Below, piece by piece: positions 8,915 through 22,500 of a stretch of DNA of 29,174 nt (positions are counted from its first letter, which is position 1; each line of letters starts with the position of its first letter). A program made the position numbers and the translations under genes. The notes beneath the pieces are model-generated. The model made no database searches, had not been told where the DNA came from, and saw only the letters and a program-made list of their open reading frames with translations. The stretch is taken from positions 1 to 29,174 of the IMG/VR virus record IMGVR_UViG_3300017788_000123; one strand, given 5' to 3'. The DNA is from a virus.

Positions 8915-10510
8915 CTAAAACTCCAATACAATTTTAATATCTTCTTTTTGATTGGCAGATCTTGGGATAGGTTGTCTATTATCCAAGTAAATAATATCTC
9001 CAGATTTTTTATTATATTCAGCTGAGGAAATGCCAGCAACAAACTGTTGACCTAACTGATATATTCTATTATTTATCGTAGTAGTTACTCCGCTAAAACT
9101 TGAATTAATTGATAGTGTTGGTCCAACAATTACAGAACAAGTAATTGTTGTTCCATACCCAATATCCGGATTTGAAGTAAATGGAATAATTTTAAATCCA
9201 GTTTCACTTGAAGCTAACCCTGTTGGTTGATAATATTTCAATACTCCAGTTATTGGATCCCAAGAGGCTACAAATCCTATCGCTGTTGATCCAAATCCAA
9301 CAGTCTGTTTTATAACTGCATCTACAGCGTATGTTGTATTAGTAGTAACTCCGCTTAATTTTAAAGCATTCAATCCACTAACCACGGAAGTATCTAAAAG
9401 TTGAATATCACTTCCTGAAATAGTAGGATTTTTTAGTATCCCAACTCTAGCAAAATCATTCCCTAAAATAATATCAGGATTACTATCTAAGGTTTCATAT
9501 CTAGAGTAAAGTAAAACTTTATAAGCACCAAGTTCTCTATAAATATCATACCCATGACCACCCTTTGGTGGAATAACAACATTAAAAGAAGCTATAGAAG
9601 TGGTGCCAATTCCAGTGTTACTTAACTGTTTTAATGGACCAGTTACTTCGGATCCAGGCGCGCCAGGATAGAATTGTATTGTTCCATAAGTATAATTTTT
9701 CCCACCATCAGTAACAAATACTTCGGATACTTTGCCAAAAGAATCAATTGTAATTGTTGCTTTACCTCCGGTTCCGTCCCCTAATATGGGTACATTTGAA
9801 AAAGATGTTGAAATTGGTTGATAATTTGTTCCTCTGCTATTAATTATAACAACTTCTATTTTACCATCAACGGAATTGGTTTTTGTAGCAATTGATTCAC
9901 CCGTACTCCCCCAGTTTTCAGGAACAGGTATATATTCAATAGAATCAAATTTAACAATTTCAGAAGGTTTAATCGTATATAAGTATTTCCAAATATATCC
10001 ATCACCACTAGCTCCTGCAGCTCTTGGTTCTAAATCAATAAATGTAGGTTGATCAAAAGATGGTCTACCTTTTGGATTTTCAGGATCAGTTCCGTTTTGT
10101 AGGCAAATATATACTCTCAAATCTTCATTTATAACATAAAAATTTGATTCATATAAACCAGTTTGAGATGTGACTGGAGTAACATTATAAACATTATAGT
10201 CATGTCTGTACATTTCAAAAGTGTTTCCCGCTACCCAGTTAACTTTTCTGACAAGTCTTCGCACATCCTGACTTGTAATTTGTTTTAATGATATGATACT
10301 TTCTTTAACTACATATTCCTCCTTAAATCCATCTACAGGAGATGGAGTATTAGCAATCCAATTTGAAGCGCCGCCAGCAGCAGGACTAGTACTATTTGGT
10401 AACCCTATGAAAGTGTAATACTTATTTGATGTGTCGCCCACACCAGAAACACTTTTTACAAAGTTTTCAGCATTTAAAACTCTAAATTGATCTGATATTA
10501 TAGCGGGCAT
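8915..10510 (-). CDS. 8: Baseplate wedge subunit gp8 (531 aa, enlarged)
   Basis: Homologue of T4 gp8, a baseplate wedge protein that contacts gp7 and gp10 in T4. Two signatures match T4 gp8 as I recall it: GDGYIWKYLYTI followed by the hydrophobic IEYIPVPENW (residues 169-200; T4 has GDGYVWEYLFEI and EYIVVPWPEE), and the extreme C-terminus GDIIYLDNRQPIPRSANQKE (about 503-523; T4 has GEMIYMENRPPI before its end). T4 gp8 has 334 residues. The additional ~200 here lie mainly between about 200 and 495 and contain two beta modules with a turn of the GGxxY type (NSRGTNY, TDGGKNY), like those of the neighbouring giant proteins. It lies 33 bases after the 5016-aa gene; that gap is T-rich on the plus strand and shows no good Shine-Dalgarno. 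Confidence 0.93.
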   Translation of the reverse strand: MPAIISDQFRVLNAENFVKSVSGVGDTSNKYYTFIGLPNSTSPAAGGASNWIANTPSPVDGFKEEYVVKESIISLKQITSQDVRRLVRKVNWVAGNTFEMYRHDYNVYNVTPVTSQTGLYESNFYVINEDLRVYICLQNGTDPENPKGRPSFDQPTFIDLEPRAAGASGDGYIWKYLYTIKPSEIVKFDSIEYIPVPENWGSTGESIATKTNSVDGKIEVVIINSRGTNYQPISTSFSNVPILGDGTGGKATITIDSFGKVSEVFVTDGGKNYTYGTIQFYPGAPGSEVTGPLKQLSNTGIGTTSIASFNVVIPPKGGHGYDIYRELGAYKVLLYSRYETLDSNPDIILGNDFARVGILKNPTISGSDIQLLDTSVVSGLNALKLSGVTTNTTYAVDAVIKQTVGFGSTAIGFVASWDPITGVLKYYQPTGLASSETGFKIIPFTSNPDIGYGTTITCSVIVGPTLSINSSFSGVTTTINNRIYQLGQQFVAGISSAEYNKKSGDIIYLDNRQPIPRSANQKEDIKIVLEF

Positions 10511-10543
10511 TTTAAAATATACTTTTTTTTATTTAGTTACCTT

Positions 10544-13500
10544 TTACTTACTTATGATATTTCTGGTTCTTATGACTTTTGGCGAAGTAGATAGTCCAGA
10601 ACTTCCATTATCAGTAAGAGCTGTAAAGGTTTGGGGATTTCCTAAAACTCTATTTTGGTAGTCATATATTTTACCCCAACTGTATCTTCCATAGAAATTA
10701 TTTGTCCCAATTCCAGTATTATTTGATCCCCTACTGTAAACTTTTACATAATTATCCACCATGGGAGCAAAGTTGCATGTTACTGTTACTATACCAGCTG
10801 ATGGCGGTGTTACATCTTCAACAATATAAACACCATCTAGGAAAGATTTTGCTATTCCAATTTTAGAATTTGGATAATTACTCATACCACCAAGAAGGGT
10901 TGTAATTCCAACTAAGTTGCCGCCGGTTTCAACATTACTATCAGTTATTACAAAATAATCTCCTTTTGATAGTTGGCTGTTAATAATACCAAAAGAATTC
11001 AGTGCAGAATACCCTACGCCTAGAGTGCTATTATCATATTGTTCGGATTTTAAACTGAAAGAAATTTTTGGAGATGTGGTTCCTATACCAGGAGTTCCTG
11101 CGATATATGTAATAATTCCTACAATTATTCCATGATCTCCTGCGGCTTTAAATGACTTAACGGATTCAGTTTTATATGTATCACTCTCTATTAAAACTGG
11201 TGGAGAACTGCCAAACTCATATCCAAATCCAGGATTAACTATTTGGATAGATGTTACACCCCCGTTATTTGTAGTAGCAGTTGCAGTTGCAGGATTGTAA
11301 ACTGGATCTGCATACATTACAGTAGCTCCAGTTCCAACAAGAATATATCTCCCATCTGATCCAACATTATTTGTAAATATTAAATCATTGACATTTTTTG
11401 GTTGTAGTGTACTTCTGTAGACCCATTGTGCCAAGTTAAAAGAATAGTATAATTGTCCCGAAGATGTTACTGCAACATAAAAACCATAATTATAATATAT
11501 GTTCACTAAATTTTCACTTCCAAGATTATTTGAGATAAGTTGATATGTATCTCTATTGACTGACTTCAAAATTATTCCTTGATTTCCAACTATAATAAAG
11601 TTTCCATTAACATAGATTATTTTATTTAAATTATTGGTTACTGGAGATGCAGTATTTTCCCATATTGTTCCAGTATCAGAAGTTCGAATTGTACCATTAT
11701 TACCAACCGCAACAAAATAAGTATTACCAAATACAACACTATTAAAATCAGACAATGTTTCGGAATATCTACTAACAAAACTACTTGTACTTATACCATT
11801 ACCAATAAAAATAGATCCACCAGCTCCAACAGCAACCCAAGTATTAACATAATTAGAATATACTATTTGATTGAATGTTCCCGTATATGCACTACCTATT
11901 CTACCTACAGCTCCTATGCCTAAAACAATAATATCTTCTTCTAATGGAATTTTAGTCCAACTAGAAATAACAGATCCGCTATCTGTAGCTCTTATGATTT
12001 TGCCTGCAGTTCCAGCAGCGACTAATAAATTACTTGTACCAACACCGACCACTTGAATTGAATTAAAATTAGAGGTTTGACTAAATCCAACTGTACCGAC
12101 TTGCCAAGATATTCCATCAGAACTTGTAGCAAAAACTGAACTACTTCCGATAGCAACAAATTTATCTTTATATTGTATAGAATTAAAATCATATGATGTA
12201 GTCAACCCTGTTGCAAATTTCCAGTTAAAAATAGGATCTTTTGATTTAATAGCAGATTTTGAAATAACTACTTTTGGCGATTGTGTATTTGCATAACCAA
12301 CTCCACTATTTGTTATGACTATAGAAGAAATCGTAGATGAAGAAGAAACTATAGATTGACCTAAAGCCGGAATAATAGATTTATCTTCAAATATGAAAAG
12401 ATCTCTAATATCTTCAGAGAGTTGATCTAAATCTGAAAATAAAGGATAAGCATTATCAACATATATCGCAGTATCTTGTGGTGAAATAGTTTTAATAATA
12501 GATGCGGAGGGTCTTACATTACTTTGCAAATTTGGTCTTGATTTAGAATACAATGTACCACTGATTACGGTATCACTGATTTGTTTTTGCCAGGTAAGAG
12601 GTCTAATTTTTGTTGGATCAGTTATTATCCCAACAGAATAATAATTAAAAGTTTCTAATTGATCAGAAGCCGTTATTTTTTTAACAACACGATCAAATTG
12701 AGAAATATCAAAAGGATCTTCTGGATTTTCCTGAATTATTACTTTATCTCCAGGTTTAATTGTTGGTGGTGGTACAATCAACTCAACATCATTAGATGAC
12801 CCTCTATAGTACAGAATAAAACATTTTGATCCTGGTTTAGGCGCCTCGGTAAATATGACTCTACTTCCAGAGAATCTGTACGATGAATTTGGAACCTGTA
12901 GTACATCGTTTATGTATATAAAAATATTATTTGTTACATCTAAATCTGTTCCAGTAGGAACTCTTAGTCCAAGAACTTGTCTTACCCCATTTATAGTTGT
13001 AGAAAGAGTAAACTTTTTCCTAAATCCATTAAAGAATTGAGAAATATCATCAAATTTTATAAATTGACCAGGATAGAAACCAGAAAAACTATCTGTTTCA
13101 ACTTCTTCGACCGTTAATATAAATGGTTGATATTGTTTAAAGGATACTATGCCACCTTGAACATAATAATGTGGTATACTTGAAATAGAACCAGCTTGTA
13201 TAGTAAATGTATTTGTAGATGCAACGGAAATAACTCCAAATTCATAAGCTCCATCACCACTAGACTCAGTATATCTGAGAATTCTTTGCATAGTTGGAAC
13301 TTTTTTAGTTATTCCACCACTGACATAATTATGAACAATTGTAGAGATACCTGCATTAAATGTAAAAGTGTTTGTAGTTATACCTGTAACAGTAAATGTG
13401 GCCCCATAAATGGAAGATCCTGGATATGGGAATATTGTAGATGTAATACCAGCCTGCGCTGTTCCACCCGAAACATAAGTATGGGCAATACTAGAAATAC

Positions 13501-16500
13501 CAACATTAATGGTAAATTTAGTATTACTTATTATAGAATTAACTTTAAAAATATCCCAATTACTTAATGTATTTGGGCTAGATCCTGGATACGGGAATAT
13601 TGTAGATGTAATACCAGATCCACTAGGACAAGTAAGAGCGATTCCAGCTAACTTGATTTGCTTTCCGGTAATAGCTAAGTGATCACTTGCGGTAGTGATT
13701 GTTGCTATTCCAGATACCTTATCATAAACAAGATCTATAATATTTACAATTGGATTTTGAACATATCCAGGACAAGTAAGAGAAAGGTTTGCTAAGGTAA
13801 CTTTATCTCCAATTAGATAGCCATGATTAGTTGAAGTAGTCGCTGTTGCAATACCAGTTGTATTAGTATATTTAAATGTAGTAATTCCTATTTCTGGCCA
13901 ACCAACAAATACATGTGGAATTGTAGAAATTCCAGAATTTATTGTAAAACTTGTGGATCCTAAAGATGTAAGAACTGGGAATACTTTTCCATAAGTACTT
14001 GTGCCATCGGGGAATATTGTAGTTGTTACACCTGATTGAGCTGTTCCACCAGAAACATAAGTATGTGCAATACTAGAAACTCCTGCTTTAATTGTGAATT
14101 GTGTGTTACTTAAAACTGAGTTAACTTTAAATACATCAAATGTTCCACTTACAGCGTTTGGACTTGATCCTGGGTATGGATATATCGTTGAAGTAATACC
14201 AACTGTTGCTGTACCACCCGAACTATAAATGTGTGCAACGGTAGAAATTCCTGCATAAAATACAATCGTCGTACCAGAAGTACCTGCAAGAACCCGGAAC
14301 ACATTAAAAGTTCCCCCAAGGGTATTTGGACTACTCTTCGGATAAGAGTTGCCCAAGGTCCCTATACCAGCTGAGTATGGGAACTTGGTGGTTGAATATC
14401 CGATAGCTTCTGATGGACAAGAAAGAATAATATCAGAAAGTTGAACATATTCACCTGGTATTAATCCATGATTTGCGTTAAGTGTAATGGTTGTTATACC
14501 GGTAAGATTAGTATAGACAAAATTGGTAATGTTATAAGTTGCAATTCCAGTTGCACTATGTGCGGCACAAGAAAATGCAATTCCAGCCAGTTTTACTTGT
14601 TTTCCGGTAACCGCACCATGATTAGAGGATGTTGTAATTGTAGCAATGCCAGCTATATTATTGTAAACAACATTACTAATATTGACTGCGGCATTCGTTG
14701 TGTATGATGGACAATTAAACGGCAAATTATATAAAAATACTTCATTACCCGTTTGATTATATGGAACATCAGTTCTTAATAATCCATGAGGAGAATATGT
14801 AACAATTGTAGAAACCCCAGTAACATTATCATACGAAAATGTCTTAATTCCTACTTCATCATATCCACAAGTAAATGCAATTCCAGTTAAAATTACATCG
14901 TCACTTTCGTTTAAATTATGAGAATTTGATGTAGTTATCGTAGTAATTCCAGTTAAATTATTATATGTTAAATTGGAAATGGATAGTGTATCATATCTAA
15001 ATGTAGTATTGGTTTTTATTCCAAGTGGTGTTAATTTATCACCAATTTTATATCCTTTCCCAGGTTCATCAAATTTATAGAAAGTTATACTAGATCCCAG
15101 GCCGACCTCAACTGTTAATTTTGCATTTTGGCCACTTCCAGATGATCCAGAAGTATACCCAAGAGCTAAATTACTATATCCTGTAGGTATTCCAATTACT
15201 ACTTTTGGACTAGATTTTTCTGGTATTGTTGTATAACCAGTTCCAGCATTTACAATAACAAATCCAGTTATTGTTCCAGCTGCGCTAACTAAAGCGGTTA
15301 TGCTTGCGCCAAATCCAACAGTGGCTGCAATGCTGACAACGGGAGCAGATCTATATCCGGATCCGCCGCCAGAAACTCTAACACTGCTAATGGTTCCAGT
15401 AACAGATACGGCTGCAGTTGCAGCTGCTCCAATTCTTGGAATATATCCATGACTTGTTGATACAGAAACTTTAGATATTTTTCCTGCTTTTGGAACTCCA
15501 GATAAAAATTGAAGTGTGTTTGTTCCAGATCCATCAATCGTAAAATCTTCTAATGGATTTTGCGAAACATTATTAATTATTATTATAGGATTATTACTTA
15601 TTTCAGTAGCACTATTAACAGTATTAAATAAACTATTTACGGTTTGTCCCTTAGATTTTATAGTAAACTGTGTTGCAGCAATACCGGTAAAAGATAAGGA
15701 CAAGTCATCAATAAGTAGATTTTTGTCTTGAGGAACACTGGGATCAAATTTTCTACTAAAAACTCTAGCATTAAAAATAGATCCAGTCAGTAATCCCACT
15801 CGACCAATTTGTCCATATGGAGCAGTATCAAAATATATTACATCCCCATCAATATTAAAATTACCAACCATAACAGTAGCAGATGTTCCAACAGTGTGTG
15901 ATGTTGCGACCGAACCAAAATATCCTCTTACAACCTCTATTTTATTTGCAGAAGAAACACCAATTGTTTTAATTGAAACGAATTCATCATCTAAATTAAT
16001 AATATCGTTCTTAACCAATGAAGAAATTCCTGATGATATGGTTAATATTGTTGTCGATGCTGTTGAAACACTAGAAGCTAAAGAAACATTTAAAGATTTT
16101 CTAGTCAAAGCTTTTTGTATTATCCCATCAATAGACACCAATATACTGTGATTTGGTTCTTTGTATTCGAGATAATGAATGGCTGTACCTACACCAGTAA
16201 TATCTAAAAATACACTAGTAGACAATCCAGATAATTTAAATTGATTATCATTTAGTTTATATACAAAGAGAGATTTTGGTAAAACTTTAGTGCCCAGTTC
16301 AAGTGGACTAAATTTCAAATTATCATTTGAATCTGTGCCTCCGATATAAGTTCCAGCAACAGAAACTATAGAGGTAGATGCATATCCAGATCCACCATTT
16401 AAAACTCCAACAAAATTAATTGCTCCAGAAGAATCTCTAGAGATATCAAAAGTAGCTCCAGATGAATCATTAGAAGGAACGGAAAGATAACTTTGATTCG

Positions 16501-19500
16501 ATTGCCCAGAAATTACAGTTGGTCCAGTTTTTGAAATTACAAATGTAAGATTATTGGCTGGAGTAGCACCACCCAAATATGTTCCCGCAATAGAAACAGT
16601 TTGTCCTACAGAATATCCTTTTCCACCTTTAGTAGGTAATATTGAAGTCGAAAGTGGTTGACCAGTAGTTGAAGAGTATGATCTGAATACTGTAAATTCA
16701 GCTGTAGATCCGGTTGTTGTTATTCCAATGACTTGAACATATGATTTAGAAGTTGGCCCAACCGGTACTAGAACCGTACCCACTCCAGTTATACTCGTCG
16801 TTATCGCAACAGAATATCCATTTTCAAGAACCGCAGTACCATCAAAATTATAAACCTGCATTAAAGTTGAAGTTATTCCTGAAACATATGAAGTTGTAGC
16901 AATTCCTATCGGTGTACCACTGGTATAATTATAAATTAATTCTTGACCAGACTGGAAATTGTGATTTGGAATTGTGAATGTATCGGTGGCGGAATTAATA
17001 TTATTACTGGAAACTTGATGTTTAAATAACGGAGTTCCATTATTTGTTAATTTAAATGTTGTTAGTCCGACTATACCTCCACCTCTTTGTATAGATGGAT
17101 ATGTTATGGTGCTTGGAGCGGCAGTTACTCCAATTCCAATTACTGAAGTAATAATTCCAATATAGTTACTAATTGCACTTTGAACATCTGCACAACAATT
17201 TTCACTGTAAGATAAACTACAATTAATGTCCGGTAAAATTGTAGTATTTGAATACTGTGTTGTAGATATAAATGCTTGTGAAACCGTTCCCCCGTTTACA
17301 TAATCATGAGTAATAGTAGATGGGCCCGTATTAACTCTAAATGTAACCCCATCAATAATTTCTACTTTATAAACAAATCCTTTAGGAGATAACGAAGCAT
17401 TTCCATCTGGTCCTGCACCAAGACTCGGGAAAATTGCAGTAGTTATTCCACCGCCAGAATTACAAGAAAGAGTTATATTTTTTAAAACAACATAATTTGT
17501 AGTTGTAGTTGAGAGTCCATGAAAAGTTGTAGTGCCAACTGTGGCTATACCTGTTATATTATTATAAACTAAACTATTAATACCAACTGGATTAGCAAGT
17601 TGATACGAAGTTTTAACTCCCGTATTATTAATAATAAACTTAGTTAACTCGACAATATACTTAAATCCGGCTATTGTTTCGGTAGTTTCTCCATCCACAT
17701 AATTTGTTCCAGCTGGAGTTGACCAGTATGAAAGTGCTGCTTCAACTGTTTTGTTATTCGAGTTATATTTGAGATCGTGTGAAACTGCATCAACAACTAA
17801 TCCCACATCTCTTGCACAAACATCTCTATCCCAATCTGGATTGGTGGTGATTCCAGGATAAGTAGCAGTTATAAATCCTACAACTTCTTCTTGAATGAAT
17901 AATCGGTTACCATCTATCAAATCAGATGCATCAGCAAATCTATCACGCAAATCCTGTATTGAACTCCCGTCAAATTGAGTACTTATATCATCAACCCGAA
18001 TAACTTTATTTGTTTTGTTTACTATGAAAGAACTCAAATCAATGCCGCCATCAAAAAATATATTTTGAGTTGATCCATCTGATAAGGTCTCTTCCTCATA
18101 AACTCTAGCAAAATTTTGTTTATTACTAAAATTTATTACTGAATCGACATTAATAAAGGTAGATGAATCATTACCTAATAATTTTGGTCTCATATTTGTT
18201 GACTTAGAAATACCAACATTAACTTCATTTAATGTAGCTTGAGTAAATATTTCCAAATCGGAAAATTCTTTAAATCCAGAAGGATGAACGATTGATCTTA
18301 CCGATTCTCTCCATGTACTATATGGAACATTACTTCTAATAGAATAGGAAAATTTTTGATAGTAAAAATTATCAGAAATTCTTTGAGAATATTCATTTAA
18401 AATGCCAGAAGAAAGATCTATTGAAGACCGTTTATCACGAGAGATGCCCAGTGTTGCATATAAGTTAAATACATCAAAATATTCAACAGTTCCATTAATT
18501 CTAGAAGTTTCTCCGAAAATTTTATCCAGGACATTTATTTCACCAGATATATTTTTTAATCTCATTTGATTGAGTTTATTATCCCAACCATTTTCCATTA
18601 CTACTCCAGAAAACTTAGTAGAAGATATTTTTTCATTAGAAAAATAATTTACATCATCTTTCAATATCATTTCAAATACTGGCAAATCTTTTTTATTAAT
18701 AACTGTACCTAAATTAAAATCATCATCATATGTACCAAAACCACCTGTAACAATTCCTGTCATATCATAAGTAACAGTATTATTAAAAGAACTAACTCCT
18801 ACAACATCAAAAAATCGGTAACCGTATGAAGATGAGTTAAAATTAGCTAACTGTGCAGTAGATGGTGTTAGTCTACAATTTTCAATAAAAATTTGATCTC
18901 CTGGAGCAAATGGGAATGTATAACTGGTTTGACCAAATCCTGAAGGTATAAATGGATTATTTGAAGCTAGATTATTTGTTAATTCTAAAGTTACTAAATT
19001 TCCAGCAATAGAAACTGAGTCTATTTCATATCCATTTGAATTATGTATTGTAAATATTTCAAGAGGATTTGATATTGAGGTAGAATTTTTAATAATATCT
19101 ACAGAAACCACAGATCCTGCAGATACATTAGAGGCAAGTTCTATGCCATTAGTATCATTTCTCACTATTAATTTTGGTGCAGTATTAAGTCTTCTGCCTC
19201 CAGTAACTATTCCAATATAGTCTATGGTTCGTATATCTTTTACTCCAATAATGGTTGGTACACTTAAAAATGGTGAGAGCGTAGGGTCTGTTGGATAATC
19301 AAATCCATCCTTTACTCTATCAAAAGTTTCAACTCTGCCAATTGTTGGAGATATAAGCTTTACAACCGCATTTGTACCTGAGGCGCTTTTTATTCCTTTA
19401 ACAATTGGTAATTTCTTGTATCCTCTACCCTCAAAATTAATTTTTAAGTCCGATATTGGTCCTAAAGCATTGGTAGATGTTGTTTTATAAGAAAAGATAG

Positions 19501-22500
19501 TTGAATTTTGAACCAGAATTTGTTTTTCAATGTCTGTTAAGTTTTTATTATTATTAAATATAAATTTTTTACTAGATGGTACAGCTGTTACTACGAATTT
19601 ATCATTAAGTTTATGATTTATTATTGAAATTTTATTATTGGATACTACATCATAATCTGTGGATATTTGTTTTTTACTTTCCTCAGAGGATCCCTGAGAA
19701 GAAAATTTGTAATATATGGGAAAACTTTGGTCTGAAAGATCTAAAATAACTTTTGCACCCGTATTTCCAGGAATTGCAGATCTAGTTACAAAAAATCCTT
19801 TTCTTTCATTAATACGCTCGATAAAGTTTACATCAAAATAAAATTCTAAATTAAGATTCTGTAAGCTAGTGTCAGACAAATCAAATTCTATTTTTGAAGT
19901 TCTTACACAAGAAATTTGTGGATTGACAAAATATAATTTTTGGATTGATCCACCTGTTGATGAAAAATTTATAAATTTAGATTCGAATATATCGCTTCTA
20001 TGTTGGCATAGTCTTATAGAATTAAAATCAGTTTTTGAAACATAATAAATTCCATAATTTGATAGTCCGTTAATTGGATTTTGTGCAATATACACAAGTT
20101 TATCACCAGTATTAATATTCCCCGAGTATGAAGAAATATCTATAGTATCATCAGCAACGGATACATTACTGTTTGAAAATGCAATTTCTCGCATCAAAAT
20201 TTTTCTATTCACAGGATCAAAAACAACTTTTATAACTTCATTATAAGATGTAGATACATTGAATTTTATTGTATCGCCAACTTTTAGATTATGATTTGAT
20301 GATGTTGTTACTACACCTATATTTTTTTGTAGTGTTCCCGTTATTCTTGGATTTATAGTAGTTAAAGAGTGAGCCGCTCCTATCACACCATAAGATTTTT
20401 CCTGATCCCAAAATTGTAAACAATTATTAGTGGTGCCTATTCCTATCGAACTGGTAAATCCAATTGTAGATAGTCCAACATAATCTCTACCTAAATTTAC
20501 AGCATAGACTAATTGATTATCTTGTAATTTAAATGAAACTGAAGATCCTACATTATTTACGAACAAAGATGTACCTGCAACTCCAGACCCAGAGTTATAA
20601 ATTAATGGCTGGCCAGTAAAAAATTTATGACCGGGTATAAATATACTTCTTGTTGGAATAAACCTAATTTCAAATTGTGATGTACTTCCAACTCCTACAA
20701 CATTACGAATTGAGCCACTAGTACCAATACCTACAGTAAATCTTGGATCAAAAAATGTTGTATAATTATCAATTCTAAAGTTACTCGGATCAACTAGTTC
20801 CACATTACTTGCGCCCGGCTCTTGTAAACTTTCATTTACATCTGTTTTAATTTTAAATTCTTTTGGAAGTAAAAATACTGTATCAATTCCAACGGAATGA
20901 ATTCCAGTATTTTGAAGTCTATTTACAAAAAATCCAGATCTTCTAATATCAACATTAGTAATTAATAAAATTTCTGTTCCTATTCCTATAAAATCATTTG
21001 ATTTAAATCCATTAATATCTTTTACTTTTATAAAAGTTGATATTCCAGTTGAATTCAAATCACCAATAGATTCTAGTAATTCCGATTTTTTTTCTGCAAC
21101 TTTAGCATATTTAACACCTTGTAATGAAAGTGCAGTAATTGTTGATATTCCACTGATCAGAACTGGTTGCTCATTTATAATTCCATGCGGTGATTTTGTT
21201 CGTATAATAGTATCAGGTATTCTAACTATGACTTCATAGTCAGTTATTTTATCTTCGATTAAACTAAAGTTTGTAATTTCTCTACCTTCTAATTCACTTA
21301 CAACCACATTTGATTGTATGCCCCCAGTATCACTTATGTCTATTTCTACAGGATCATTAACTTTATAATTATCTCCAGGAGAAAATATAGATACATCTTC
21401 TATTTTACCAGAGTTTATTTCGGTTATAATAAATTCTTGTTTATATTCTTCTAATACTTTATCTATTAAATCATAAGATGAATTGGCAGAGTTCAGATAA
21501 TATGGGCCAACATTTCGAGTTAAACTTGTATCGAAAATTTTGGAGTCTTGATTAAATCCAGGTAAGAAATTTTCTTTTACTGGTTTATTATAAAAATACG
21601 GACCAACCACATATGGGTATTTGGGAACAGGTTCATTTGCGGCATTAACATCAATTGAATTATAATATGCATATACCCCATTTGGATATTCTGGAGTTAT
21701 AGAAAATCTACCATTATGTTGATCTAAATCACCTGAACCATCAAAAATATAATCATTAATGAAAAATCCATTTTCAAACAATGGCGGCCTTTTACCTGGA
21801 GTTAAGTCAACATTCAATATATAACTGGGATTCATTCTTCGTATAAATCCACCAGATACTGTGTCATATGCATATGGCCCATAGATGGGGTTTCCATCAT
21901 ATGCATAACCTAAAATTGGAGAGTGATTAAGTGTACCGGTATTTTCTTTATTATTTTGTCCTAGATTATCCGATAGTTGATATCTTAATTTTTTAGGAAC
22001 ATAAAAATTGATAAATTGTAATTCAAGTTCTGGATTTTTAGAAGCATATAGAACACCATCATCATCATTATTAATAATATTTTTAGCTTTGATTACTTGA
22101 TTTATTTTCCATTCCTTTATATTTGTCAAAAATTTTGCATTCAATCCTCTATTCTTTAAAGTTAATATTGTAGTTTTTGAATCATATCCCACGCCACCAA
22201 AAACTATATTTACAGCAAATAGTTTTCCATCCTCTACAATTGGTTCTATTTGTGCGTAACTTCCTTCGCCCGAAATTACTATTTCAGAATTTTCTCTAAA
22301 ACCATTGCCTCTACCGATAATTTGAACATCAACTATTGAACCATTAATGATAATTGGCTTTAAAATAGCTTCAGATGTTATACTTGCAATTCCGGTATTT
22401 GGTCTTCTATGATAATTAACAATATTTGTACATCCATATCCAATACCTCCATCTTCAACATAAACATCTTCGATAGAACCCAGTACGATTGGTTTTAACT

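Noticed and set aside
10511-10543. T-rich gap between the gp7-like gene and gp8 as a terminator
   Set aside because: The T-run is on the plus strand, so it reads as an A-run in the transcript, and there is no stem before it.
13196-13567. Plus-strand open frame of 123 codons with many cysteines
   Set aside because: It lies wholly opposite the tandem repeat part of the gp7-like gene; its cysteine and serine richness is the antisense reading of the repeats.
14468-14707. Plus-strand open frame of 79 codons with CxxC-like spacing, resembling a zinc protein
   Set aside because: Antisense shadow of the HG repeats; it lies wholly within a confident minus-strand gene.
13300-14975. CRISPR array, because of regularly spaced repeats
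   Set aside because: The repeats are diverged, in frame, of unequal length and translate to a coherent protein motif; there is no constant direct repeat with unique spacers.
15298-15537. Minus-strand 79-codon frame inside the gp7-like gene, Q/L-rich
   Set aside because: An alternative frame of the same strand within a GGxGY region; low complexity and no independent ribosome site seen.
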